Origin: Eublepharis macularius
Taxonomy: Eukaryota > Chordata > Lepidosauria > Squamata > Eublepharidae
Length of the DNA stretch: 64,000 bases
Direction: 5' to 3'
Assembly (NCBI RefSeq): GCF_028583425.1
Contig: NC_072795.1
Span: 75,034,001 to 75,098,000 of the forward strand
The notes under the pieces were generated by a model. It searched no databases. It had not been told where the DNA came from and saw nothing but the letters and a program-made list of their open reading frames with translations. The translations under genes and the position numbers were made by a program. Each line of letters starts with the position of its first letter. The first letter of the stretch is position 1. Below are positions 11,758 to 22,559 of this stretch, in pieces.

Positions 11758-13463
11758 ATGCCACCACGGAGAACTAGGGGCACCTTTTGGCAATTTGAGG
11801 AGGTGTCCCTGCTTCTGAAAATTGTTCTGCGTCTTGGTTTTGCAGCCGATTTTATGTCGAGCGCACACCAGCGCAACAGGGGGGCGTACCATGCCATTGC
11901 TAGGAAGCTGACTGATGCTGGTTATAGCCGAAATGCCAACCAGTGCAGGACCAAATTTAAAAGGCTGAAATGCGAGTTCATGGCATCCCTTACGGCATGC
12001 CAAGGCATCCCAAGCTGCAGCGGGCGGATCCCACACCATCACTCAATGATGCGTTTGTGGATAGCTGCTGGGAGACCACGCTGGGAGGATCGCCACCATG
12101 AAGGTAAATGAAGTACTGTGGGATGTTTATTTTGTGAAGGCACACCTCTAAAAATGTTTTCACCATGCTTTAAGTGAGATGGGGCCCCCCTTGCACCATC
12201 ATCAAACACCGTGTCTTCCCCCCCCCCTCACCCATCCCAATCCCCTCACTAAGATGGAAATGTATGTTGGTACAAGGCACCAATTTCCTGAATGAGAGGA
12301 ATGTTGGATGGAAGTTTTCAAGGAAAAACCCCAGAACAGGCATGCTGTGTTGGGATCAGCACATGGAACACAGGAACACGTGGCACTGAACGGCACTGGG
12401 ACTGTGCCCTGTCCTTGAAGACTATCCCACCATGTTTAAAAGTTGTTTTGTTTCTGTTCTTTGGGAAAGGTTTATGGTTTATGTCGGCACATATTTTTAA
12501 TGTGTTCTCTTAAAGATGACTCGGCTACTGTGCGGTAAGTAAAAACAGCATTCCACACACCTCAGCCCTTATCATTCCTCCATGGGTATTCCCCCCCCTC
12601 CCTGCCCAAGATCCCAAACCGGCCTTCTAATCTAAACGGCATTCCCTAAATCCCTACACATGATACAGCATCGGTTGCCTAGGGTGATCAGCATTTCAAC
12701 ATTCCCTTGCCCCATTTTTTGAATTAGTCAGAATTCCTTGTTCATAACATTTCATCAATACTGCTCTTACTGATGTTTTAATTCTCTTCATGTGTTTCTC
12801 CAGCAACATCATACAGACATGAGGGGGAGGAGGAGCCCACGGAGGAAACAGGCTCAGAGGTGACCGTGCCAATGGATGAAATGGCCTTGCAACCCAGTTC
12901 TGAGGCAGTGAAGCAAGAAGAGGGAAACTGCTCCGAGTTCAATGAAGAAGTCACACCTCAGCAAGCAGTGATTCCACCAGAACAGCTGACTGAGCATTCA
13001 GGTACACAAATGGAACTAACTACACCGTCATTCTGCCACATGTTAAACACGTGCTCTGTAATGACAATGAACAAAATTAAATCAAGTTCTCCAAACCCCC
13101 TTTTCAGGTGACCCCTGTGAGGAATGCATTCAAGCGCGGTGTCCACTACACACTGTAAATGTGCCTTCTTCATCTTTGGCAAGGGAACAGCCCCTTGAGA
13201 TACTGGAGACTGTTCACAAGGCAGTGGGAACATGCCTCAGCTGCGGTAAGTAACCATCAATGACTTACAACGTTTGTGAACACAGAAGTGGCCACTCTGC
13301 GCTTACACCTTTTGTTTCCACAGCAAAGAAAACCAACAGAAGGATGGACAGCCTGCAGGCCTTGGTGAAGAAGCTAGAAAACAATGTGAGGAATTTGAAT
13401 GAGGAGAACAAGAAATTGAGGTCCGACATTGATAATGTGCTGTCAAGGTTTAAGGAGATGTAG
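11758..13463 (+). CDS. SANT-A: SANT/trihelix DNA-binding protein of the Harbinger element, five exons
   Basis: Exons 11758-12103, 12516-12534 (19 bases), 12817-13001, 13108-13245 and 13324-13463 join without stops to 275 aa. The SANT/trihelix domain (about residues 8-112) shares with SANT-B the WxxEEVSLLL start, ANQCRTKFKRLK, an NRGAY block and AAGRPR, so the two are paralogs. Exon 3 is acidic. Exon 4 has cysteine pairs (CEECIQARC, then CLSC), a possible metal site. The last exon is a clear coiled coil (LVKKLENNVRNLNEENKKLR). The ATG at 11758 was chosen because it lines up with the SANT-B start; in-frame ATGs at 11692 and 11695 would add about 22 residues. Its role as terminal-repeat binder and transposase partner is inferred from the Harbinger family. 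Confidence 0.78.
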
Positions 13464-13469
13464 AAAAGA

Positions 13470-13475
13470 TTTATT
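13470..13475 (-). terminator. Possible poly(A) signal for SANT-D
   Basis: AATAAA on the minus strand, about 325 bases past the SANT-D stop. It sits next to the SANT-A stop codon, so the two 3' UTRs would overlap. Confidence 0.35.
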
Positions 13476-13539
13476 TAACATGCATGTTAGTTAAGTGTCC
13501 ATATGATGCCTCACATGTAATCTTTCAAGTTTTGAAAAG

Positions 13540-13545
13540 AATAAA
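13540..13545 (+). terminator. Poly(A) signal for SANT-A
   Basis: AATAAA 77 bases past the SANT-A stop, with a GTGT stretch close behind. Confidence 0.6.
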
Positions 13546-13797
13546 AAACAAATTTAAAACTGTGTAGTTTCTCCCATGGGTCAACATTTCAAACAACCGT
13601 GGTCAAAAAATAGATCTGGCAAACCGCACCTGGATTGCGGTGGGAAACAAAAACCAATTTTTTTCAATGGCCATTGTCAACCCCTCGCCAACATCGAAAA
13701 ACACAATTACAGCTGTGACAAACATAATTTCAACAGCAATGATACGTGTGATATGCAGATTCCAACCCAAATGCTGCACCGGAAAAACATGTGGGGC

Positions 13798-15833
13798 TCA
13801 GAGGGATGGATCATATCTTTCTCTCTTTTTAATGATCCGAGCCCTTTTTCTTAGTGGTGCCTTCTCATGATCGTTATCGCGTGTTTTGCTGTTGGCATTT
13901 TGGGAAGTTTCTGCAACCGGGCCTGCTCTTTGCTCCCTGACAAAGAGTTCAGTCAAGGAGCTGAGGGCACCGACAGCCCTATTAAGCCCCTCCATATTTT
14001 GTGACTGTGCCTCAATAAAAGCCCTACGATCCTCTCTTGCCTCCCTGATAATGTCCTCGTGCCATCTTGTCTCTGATTCCATGGCTGCACGCCAATGGCT
14101 GGTTGCCTCCAGAATTTCTCCACGTTCCTTTCTGTTGTTTTGTTCCTCCCTCTGTGCCTGAGATAGCATTCTCTCTGCAACGTTGGTGAGGACAGAGACG
14201 CGCCTGGTTCTGGTGCGCGCCTTTTCTAAGCGTGTAGCAGGAGACAGTTGTGCCGTGGGGACCTGCGGTTGTTCCACTGCTGGTGGATTGTTCAGATCTC
14301 CTGTTGGAAAGGACAGTGGTTATGCAAGTAGTAGTTACAAAGGAGTTTGCGGAGGTCACAATTTCAGCTCTTTCCTACCTTGCGGATCCTCTGCACCCTG
14401 TCCTGTCACCTCCGGGAACTCCTCTATCTGAGTTAAATCTGGATCTTGGAAATAAAAGATTTGGTTGTAAAATGAATGAGTTGATCTTCTTCATTCATGC
14501 TCACAGAAGTCTTCTTGACATCAGCAGAACGATGTTTACACCAATATTTTCCATGGTAGCCCAACCCCCACAAACAGATAATTATTTTGAGACTATAGCC
14601 ATGTTTCTCATGGAGCGGAGCATACCAGGGCTCATTGGGAGGGCAGCATTGATTGTTGACCACAAGCACCCCACTCTATCTGCATCTTACCGTCTGCGGC
14701 ATTTTCATCCTCTGGATCGGTCATGTCCATTGGGGGGGCTTCTCCGATTGATGTTTCTTGTTCTGTGGAAGAACCTGCAGTAATTGAAAACAAGTGATAG
14801 GCTGGTAAACAGTTAATGTACCATGGTTCTCCAGGGGGGGGGGGAAAGGGAGGTGACGTTACAGACCATTGTCAGGTGTGGATTAATGCTTGGTGGAAGA
14901 TAACCCAACCACCTTTGGGATACCTTGCACATTGCTGATCAAGGTGAAGTCCCCCTCTCCTTTCACAGAGCCCTTCTCTGCTGAAACCTGCGCCAGCCCC
15001 AGTAAAAAACGTTTCCCACCGCTAGCTTGCCTTGAGAAGCGGATTTCCACAATATTGGTTATACGTCCCCATAGGCAGAATAAACAACACATCCTTCCAC
15101 GCACAAAGGTTAAATCAGGGAAATGCCCCCCCACTTGCGCCTCATCCCTCTCCTGCAGTGATAACCCAAACACAATCAATCCGTTGAGCATATCCCCGAA
15201 ATCCTAAGCAGAAGGAAAAAATGCCCCTGAGACTCCGGGAAAGTTCTGCCCAGGCGGGGCACACTGGAGGGCACAGCGAACCCACCCCAACCAAGGACCA
15301 GTCATGTCGGTCAAAACTGCATGCTCACCTGAATAATTGGGAGTGGAAGCGGGGACCGCCTGAAGATGTAGAGTGACCATTGGATGTGTGAATAGTTCCT
15401 CTGATCCCTCCCATGGAGCGGGAACGCCATGGTTCGACCGATCTTCCCCCATGGGGTCGGCATTGCTCACCGACTGCAGGTTAAGACTTCTTGCCACCCT
15501 TTGTGGCCGTATGCTTGCATCCCCTCTGAAAATTCTTGCAAGCTGTGCATAGAAAGGGCATGTTGCAGGGGCATTTCCCGATCTTCCATTGTGTGCCGCG
15601 ACCCTCTTGTACTCCTGTCTCAAAGCTTTTGTTTTTGTCCGGCATTCGAGTGCGGTTCTTGCATGGCCTCTCGCCACCATCTGCTCTGAGATGCGCTCGA
15701 AAACATCAATGTTCCTGTGACAGAGCAATAGTGCCTCTTGCACCTTCTCCTCACCCCAAAATTCAATGAGGTCCAATGTCTCCTTCTCCCTCCAGGAGAC
15801 CCCTCTCCCACTGGTTGGTTTTAGTGCAGCCAT
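13798..15833 (-). CDS. SANT-D: SANT/trihelix protein with long helical C-terminus, four exons
   Basis: Exons in transcript order 15833-15329, 14774-14691, 14444-14379 and 14300-13798 all join in phase 1 and give 385 aa. Residues 10-110 form a Myb_DNA-bind_4/SANT-like domain of the type found in MSANTD and ZSCAN29-like proteins: SWREKETLDLIEFW, then ALECRTKTKALRQEYKRV and a closing FYAQLARIF helix. It is clearly different from SANT-A and SANT-B. Exons 2 and 3 are acidic linkers. Exon 4 carries a basic patch (KARTRTRRVS), a long charged helix from about residue 230 and a basic tail (RKRARIIKKRER) that could be a nuclear signal. The first ATG in frame with good context is at 15833; codons further up are non-ATG. 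It converges with SANT-A. Function is inferred from domain type and position. Confidence 0.75.
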
Positions 15834-15930
15834 TTCCTTGAGCAACCGTTGAGCAGTGCACGGAGGTGGCACAGATCGCAGGAGTTGAATTTCCCGCCCA
15901 GCAAATAATGGCACCCCATTGGTCCACAAA
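15834..15930 (-). promoter_or_regulatory. SANT-D promoter region
   Basis: Read on the minus strand: CCAAT at 15922-15918, then GGGCGGGAAA at 15899-15890, then the ATG at 15833. The compact spacing suggests a start site just below the E2F-like site. Confidence 0.5.
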
Positions 15931-16609
15931 AATCACGTGATCCCAGAAGGGGTGAGTTTGAACCTCGTTTGAGGGCACCACCCACTGCCCCAACCCCATT
16001 CCCATCCCGAAAAAAGGAGTCAAAATATGTAGAACACACAATTGGAGATGTCTCAATGCACCTTTGCATCCACAGAACGCAGAAACGTTATGGCCAATTT
16101 TATTTTTCATTACTGGAAAATGTCGATGGTGGTTCCTGATTGAATTGTCAAAATGCAGAGAGTTTTGAGTGGAGAGGGGTTGTCACTGAAACGTTTGGTT
16201 CATCATGACCACAATCGCTCACCGCTAGGCAAACATTTTTTTAAGGGGGGGGGTTGGAAATGTGAGGCGCGTAACACGAACTTATCAGGATGCAAAAGAC
16301 GGGGAGAGAAGAATAGAGATGGCACCAATGGAGATGTACCGCTGAAATGTTTGGGTAGCGGGGAAAAAATGGCGGACGAAGCATTTGGGGAGCTGGAGAT
16401 GCAGACCAATCAGCTTCCGACGACAAGACTTAGCGGGGGGAGAGAGAAGCAAAAAAGGGACAAAAGTGTTCACACTGGGATTTATCGGATCAGCATTGAG
16501 TTGGCAGCGGATTATGGGAAAATTCGCGGTATGTCCGCAGTGAGAAAAATCGGGGATAACCCGGACTGACAGCGGCTCTGCGTCCCATGGATGCCTTGCT
16601 AATGTGAAA
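15931..16609. other. Right terminal region of the element
   Basis: Holds the right-end inverted-repeat match (about 16480-16609) and one open plus-strand frame (16153-16569, 138 codons) rich in Lys, Arg and Gly. The frame has no domain I recognise. An ATGGCGGACGAAGC start context occurs inside it at about 16369. I treat it as probably non-coding. Confidence 0.4.
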
Positions 16610-17686
16610 ACTCTGAAAACATGGGATGCAAACCAGGGACAGATACGCTGCTAAGTGTGAGTGTGAAATAACTCTTAAAAAACAGGTACTCCCAGGAATC
16701 CCAAAACATTTCAACAAACATATTTCTTTTCACAAGTTGCTGATACATGATTGGACGTTAGAGATGGTGGTGAATACCACATTTTGATTCAGAATATTCT
16801 CTGTCTTTTGTAGCATTTGTACAAAAGTCTCAGAACTTTACCAGAAATGTCTCTCAAATCTCTGAAGGACCTGGCCTACCTCAAAGTTCTCAGCAGCCCT
16901 CTATTGTCCCATTCTTTTGCTGCTTCCCCTCATTCTTCAGTTGGCAGTGATAGGGAAGGCTGAAGACAACAAGGGAAAGAGTGAGCTCCCCAGTGTTAAT
17001 GGTGACAAAACAGAGGCTTTTGATCATGCTCAGAAACCTCTATTGCTCTGTAGTGGACCTACAGTTTTAATTTCTTCTGGTTTAATGCATTGAGCCAAAA
17101 AGAGAAGCCTCAGTGTTGATAGAAGCTTCTGCTCATACTTAGAATCCTTCATTTTGTCACTAAGAAAATTGGGAAGTTTGGGTCTTCTAACTGTACCCAG
17201 ACCTTCTTTCCATTCTATTCCTTCCATTCATTTTCCTTCTCCTTTGTTAGAGAGGTTTTAGAAAGGCTGAGAAAATGTGAGCTCAATGACAAAGCAATGG
17301 CAGAGAAGGCAGGAAGCCTTGTAAGCTGATTACAAGTTAACAAAAATTTGGAAAGGAGTTAGATTCAGATCAAAACTGGGGAGCCCATTTCCAAATGAGG
17401 GGCATTCCTTTAAGAGCCCCTCCCTATGCTGAAAATTCTTTCCCATCTTTCTATATTATTGGCATATCCAATATGATTGCAGATCTTTCTAGCTTATCAG
17501 TGTTTGAGTGTTGTTTGCTGTGGTGATGGACCAGTGATGGGCAGCCCAATCCTGAGGACCATCATGGTGGAGGTGGCCACCTGTCAGCACAACAGTGGCA
17601 TTGCTGGACCATTCCCTATGAAGGACTAGGCAGACAGGAACCAGGTAAACACCTGCACAGCAGGGCTGCATGGGCCATGATCACAC
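16610..17686. other. Right flank, no gene seen
   Basis: AT-rich, low-CpG sequence. No coding exon or named repeat recognised. Confidence 0.45.
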
Positions 17687-18431
17687 TGTTACGAATATGG
17701 CCAGAAATATAGGGGATAGTTGCTGGACTTGACTAAAAACAGCAGATGTTTTTGCAAACCAGAAACAGAATTGGTGTAGGTAAACAAAGTAAAAGGGAGT
17801 TAGAGGCCCAGAATAGAATAGCCTTGAAGAGGGACAAGAAACAAAGTAACACAATCTATAGCCTTGTGTAGATTAGAAGTGCTCTAACCCATATCAATAG
17901 ATATTATGTGTGGAGGACAAGGTGCGAAGCTCTGAGAATGGCAAGAATGTCAAGCTTCACAGAAGCAAAGATATAGTTTGAAGATGGTGTATAGCAGTTG
18001 AATGACAAAAGATATTCATATGTTTGAGAAACTTGTAATCACCATTTTAAAATAGATTATAGTTAAGAGTAGCAAGAAGAAATAACATTTTTATAAGTAT
18101 TGATAACTTTGTATGGTGTTTGAAGTTATAAGATATTAGCCCATAATGTGCACACTTTATCAGGTGGGACAGCTAGCTATTGTTAGCAGACAATTTAAAA
18201 AACCTATAAATATGGATGTTGAATGGATCTTGAGGGATCCCCCTCATAAGGGGTTTGCTTGCGGCCTACTTATTTTGGGATAACTGGTGTATCTTTTATG
18301 AACTGGTGTAACTGCTTTCCTTTAACAATTTAACAGTAATGGATAGTTTAATTTTCTCTCCAGTTAGTGTTAAAAATGCAATATAGTTACATTTTAATAA
18401 AAGATTAAATAGAAGCAGAGGTTCTCTAACA
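17687..18431 (+). mobile_element. Solo LTR, ERV-like
   Basis: Begins TGTTACG and ends CTCTAACA, so the ends are short inverted repeats (TGTTA/TAACA). A TATA-like CTATAAATATGG lies near 18205 and AATAAA at 18396-18401. No internal viral genes follow. The flanks do not show a matching short duplication, so either the ends are slightly off or this LTR comes from recombination between copies. Confidence 0.55.
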
Positions 18432-18675
18432 GTATATCTTGTGTACTAGATCTACAATGAACCTAAAACATTGTTGAGGCATACCTCCTGCCAGGAATTA
18501 AATGATCTGATATACGAAAGCTAACCAGATGCCTAGGACTTCTCAAGTGCATGTCCATATTTGAAGCAGGCTTAACTAGAGTCATCCAGGACAATATCAT
18601 GTCCCCAGCAACCAAACTGTTGCACCAGAAAGACATCACAATGGTGCAACAATGAGGCAGGAGGCAACCAACACA

Positions 18676-20740
18676 GTAACATAGAAACATAGGACTGGGA
18701 TGGACCTAAAGGGTCATCTAGTCCAACCCCCTGCACAATGCAGGAAATTCACAGCTACCCCACCCCAATGCCTGCTTCTCTATGCCTAAAGCAAGGCATA
18801 AACCCTTTGGGATCTCTGGCCAATCTGGCCTGGAGGAAAATTCCTTTCTGCCCTCAAAGTGGTGATTGGCATTACTTTGGGCATATAAGAAAGGAACACG
18901 AAACCCTAGCACGGAGTCATCCCTTCCTGCCTTCCCTATCGTGATCTGCTTCATACTATGTCATAGAATCAACATTGTTGACATATGGCCATCCAGGTTC
19001 TACTTTAAAATCTCCAAGGCAAGAGAGCCCACCACCTCCAGAGGAAGTCTGTTCTACTGAGGAACTGCTCTAATTGCAAGGAAGTTCTTCCTCATATTTA
19101 GCTGAAAACTCTTTTGCTTTAATTTAAATTGTTGTCTCTGGTTTGACCCTCTTGGACAACAGAAAACAATTCCACTCAGTCCCCTATGTGACAGCCCTTC
19201 AAATACTTGTAGAGGGCTATTATATCACCTCTCAATTGCCTCCTCTCTAGACTAAACATACCCAGCTCTTTCAACCTTTCCTCATAGAACTTGGTCTCCA
19301 ACCTCTCACTATTTTTGTCACCCTCCTTTGGACATGTTCCAGCTTGTCAACATCCTTCTTAAACTGTGTTGCCCAAAACCAAACACAGTACTCCAAGTGA
19401 GGTCTAATGAGCAGAGTAAAGTGATACTATCACTGTGTGTGATCAGGATGCTATACTTCTGTTGATTACAGCCCAAAACAACATTTGATTTTTTAGCTAC
19501 CATATCACACTGCTGACTCATATTCAGTGTATGATCTACTAAGACCCCTAGATCCTTTTCACATGCACTGTTGCCACGACAAGTTTTCCCCCTCCTATAC
19601 GTATGCCTTTGATTTTTCCTAACTAAATGCAAATCTTTATATTTATCTCTGTGGAAACTCATTTTCTTAGTTTTAGCCCAGTTGTCCTGCCCATCAAGAT
19701 CATCCTGAATCTTGACTCTGTCTTCTACTGTATTTGCTACACCTCCCAATTTAGTGTCATCTGCAGATTTAATTATCATCCCCTCTATTCCTTCATCCAA
19801 TCATTTATAATTATGTTGAACAACACAGAGCCCAGGACAGATCCCTGAGATGCTCCACTGGTCATTCCTCTAAAAGAGGACAAAGAACCATTTATAAACA
19901 CTCTTTGGGTGAACTAGTTACAAATCCACCTAACAGTAGTACAATCCAAACTGCATTTTACCAACTTGTCAAGAAGAATATCACGTGAAACCTTATCAAA
20001 AGCCTTACTGAAATCAAGATAAATTATGTCTACAGCTTTCCCCTGATCCATCCAAGCAGTAACTCGCTCAAAAAAGAAAATAAGGCTAGTCTGACATGAC
20101 TTGTTCTTGAGGAAACTGTGCTGGCTCTTAGTAACCATAGCTGTCTTTTCTAAATGCTCAGACTGTTAGATTTGTTCTAAAACTTTTCCTGTTTATTGAT
20201 GCATTTAGATATACTGTTTCACTGCATATATATTGATATACATTGTAGTAAGTTTTTCATGGTGCTTGTGCTTTTTTCTGCCCTTCCAATCTTCTAGCAC
20301 CTCACCTGTTCTCCAAGAGTTCTCAAAGATTATAGTCAAAGGCTCCGAAATTACATCAGGAAGTTCCTTTAGTACCCTGGGATACAATTTATCTGGCTCT
20401 GAGGACTTGATTTCATTTAAAGAAACTAGGTGTTTACATACAACCCCTATACCAATCCTAGGCTGTAACTTCGTTTCTTCATCATGTGTTCTCTTTTTGC
20501 CACATTGAGCACAGTTTCCCTTGAAAGAAAAGACCATGGTAAAGTAGGAATTTAGTAGTTCGGCCTTCTCTTTATCACCTGTTAAAATTCCACTTTCTAC
20601 TTCCTGCAGTAGGCCTACCACTTCCTTGTTCTTTTTCTTGCTCTAAACATAGCCAAAGAACCTTTTAAAGTTGTGTTTAGCATCTCTTACTAGCCGAAAC
20701 TCTAACACTCTCCCTGTAAGCAATGGCAATTTGTTTATAT
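18676..20740 (-). pseudogene. CR1 LINE, 5'-truncated, reverse transcriptase broken
   Basis: The plus strand starts with the reverse complement of a CR1 3' end (GGTCATCTAGTCCAACCCCC). Going up the minus strand are reverse-transcriptase pieces: DLGVLVDH, SADDTKLGG (the catalytic box, with S for F), IYLDFSKAFDKVSR and an upstream AELLNSYF block. The frame is interrupted by stops and shifts, for example between 19800 and 19914. It is a dead copy. Confidence 0.8.
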
Positions 20741-21864
20741 AACAACTATAATCAAGGTGTCTTAAGAGTAATTTGCATGACGATATAATTATCCAGATCT
20801 AGAACTTTACAATGCAGCTACAAGAATAATCAATATAATACAAATAATTCAGGATAAAGGAAAGACTGATTGGATCAAAACAATAACAGTTCAGCAACAC
20901 ACAACTGCATTACAAGATAGAATTTAGAAAAATGTCAAGCATAGTCCCAAAGAATTGAAATATAACCCATTTCTAATAGCAATCCTAAAAATATGGGACA
21001 AATATAGGAACAAGCTAATTCCAAAAATTTCTCATTTTTCTACTATTGCTTCGCAAGAAGACTCAGCACTTAATCAAAGGATATCCAAATTAAGAAATAA
21101 TATAGACTACAGTAATATGATAGATATCACATCTAAAACAGGACTGTTAGAGAAACATAAATTAGAGGAGAAAATAGGACAAAGAATACCTTGGTTCCTA
21201 TACTTTCAACTAAGTTATTTTGCAAAAGATATCAAATTAAAAGAAATATTAGCCAAACCAAAAACAGATTTTGAACAAATTATTGACACGAAAGAACTCA
21301 CACACAAAGGCTTAGTTTCTAAGATTTATACTTTATTGGTGCGTACCAATGACACAGTAAACAATGCCTTACACAAAAAATGGCAAAAATACTGTGAAAC
21401 CACCATCCCAATCACCGATTGGGAACAGATATGGTCCTCAGGTTTGCTCAACTCACAAATCATTAATGCTGACCTTCAATCATATAAAATTATCAACCTT
21501 TGGTATCTCACCCCACAAAAGATATCCAAAGTATATTCTAGCCCTTTATGTTGGAAACAATGCGGGGAAGGAAGTGACTGTCCTCACTGCTGGTGGAAAT
21601 GTCGCTGTATTACAGAATTCTGGAACAAAATATTAGATCAAATTGAGCATATGACATCCTACAGAATACCTTTAAAGCTGGAAATCATTTTTTGGGCATC
21701 TGGAAGGACTTAGTTATACCTTCTATCAGGAAAGATCTAATTATAATATTACTCAATGCAGCTAAAACATCACTGGCATCACACTGGAAGTCAAAGCCAA
21801 TTCCTACAATTAACACCTGGTATAACAAAGTTTGGGACTTCCTACTGATGGAAAAAATAACTGA

Positions 21865-22152
21865 GGGCCAAGCTACACATGACGAATGACACTTGAACGG
21901 CAAGTGGATTGAGTGGAGGGCAAGTGAACAGAGAGATGTATTGTTGAAGGCTTTCACGGCCGGAGAACGATGGTTGTTGTGGGTTTTCCGGGCTGTATTG
22001 CCGTGGTCTTGGCATTGTAGTTCCTGACGTTTCGCCAGCAGCTGTGGCTGGCATCTTCAGAGGTGTAGCACCAAAAGACAGAGATCTCTCAGTGTGAACA
22101 GAGAGAAATACACTTGCCGTTCAAGTGTCATTCGTCATGTGTAGCTTGGCCC
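21865..22152 (+). mobile_element. Harbinger-type MITE, copy 1, split by a nested insert
   Basis: Perfect inverted ends (GGGCCAAGCTACACATGACG and its reverse complement, extending over about 42 bases) flanked by TGA on both sides (21862-21864, 22153-22155). Removing the insert at 21937-22093 and one copy of its duplication leaves 118 bases, the size of copy 2. A 3-bp TNA duplication is typical of PIF/Harbinger. Confidence 0.8.
21937..22093 (-). mobile_element. 157-base nested insert with hammerhead-like core
   Basis: Flanked by an exact 13-base duplication GTGAACAGAGAGA (21924-21936 and 22094-22106). On the minus strand it carries CTGAAGA, a GCCAG/CTGGC stem and GAAAC (about 22064-22018), the order of a hammerhead ribozyme core. 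The third stem is poor. A fragment of the same repeat lies at 55496-55530. The target duplication length suggests copy-and-paste by a retroelement machinery. Confidence 0.6.
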
Positions 22153-22520
22153 TGAGAAGCTGTATCTTCAAGCCAACCCAACAAGAAATACAAATTTTTA
22201 TACAAAATGGGAACCTTTTTTAGATTTTCTAGCTAAAAACGAACTTTTACTAACAAAATTGAGATTTCAAGAAGTTATGGAAATGGAAAAGTGGGGTTTC
22301 CGGTAAACATAACTATTGGGAAACTATACCAAGAAGGTTACTGTTATAAAGGTATGTTTCTCATTTCATGATTGGGTGAAAGTTTAAAATTATATATATT
22401 GATAAGATTATCTCTGTATTACGATTTGGTTGAGATTTGAGTATTTAATATTGTTATTATTATAGTTTGTATGTTACAAGTTAATTTAAAAAAAGAAAAG
22501 AAACCGGGAGGCAGAAAATA

Positions 22521-22556
22521 AACAACCAAAAAAGAGAGAGAGAGAGAGAGAGAGAG
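22521..22556 (+). repeat. (GA)n microsatellite
   Basis: A run of AG dinucleotides, directly after the L1 tail. Confidence 0.85.
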
Positions 22557-22559
22557 TAA

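Larger units (their letters stand above)
1119..16609. mobile_element. Large multi-gene PIF/Harbinger-type DNA transposon (borders approximate)
   Basis: A CpG-rich block inside AT-rich flanks holds a HARBI1-like transposase and three SANT/trihelix genes. Transposase plus SANT/Myb-like partner is the known PIF/Harbinger gene set. The outer ends resemble each other when one is reverse-complemented: both have TTTCACA-type sequence, then a CGCTGTCA core (left about 1140-1147, right about 16567-16574), then a CTGCGGA stretch. The match is imperfect, with a length offset of about 14 bases. I could not identify a 3-bp target duplication, so the borders may be off by about 100 bases. All four genes read open through their splice sites, so the copy looks fairly young. 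Two small foreign repeats lie inside (8570-8702 and 10478-10700). The alternative is that several smaller elements lie side by side, but the shared promoter and exon plan argue for one unit. Confidence 0.7.
20745..22505 (+). pseudogene. L1-type LINE, 3' part of ORF2
   Basis: The frame at 20955-21713 gives the C-terminal region of an L1 ORF2, with the CW..C....CPHCWWKCRCITEFW cysteine/tryptophan block. The sequence then shifts frame (about 21692) and continues as the L1 tail. A MITE interrupts it at 21865-22152. The element is 5'-truncated and ends near an A-rich stretch at about 22490-22510. Confidence 0.75.

Noticed and set aside
15834-15929. Longer SANT-D N-terminus
   Set aside because: Begins at TTG and runs over the CCAAT and E2F-like promoter sites.
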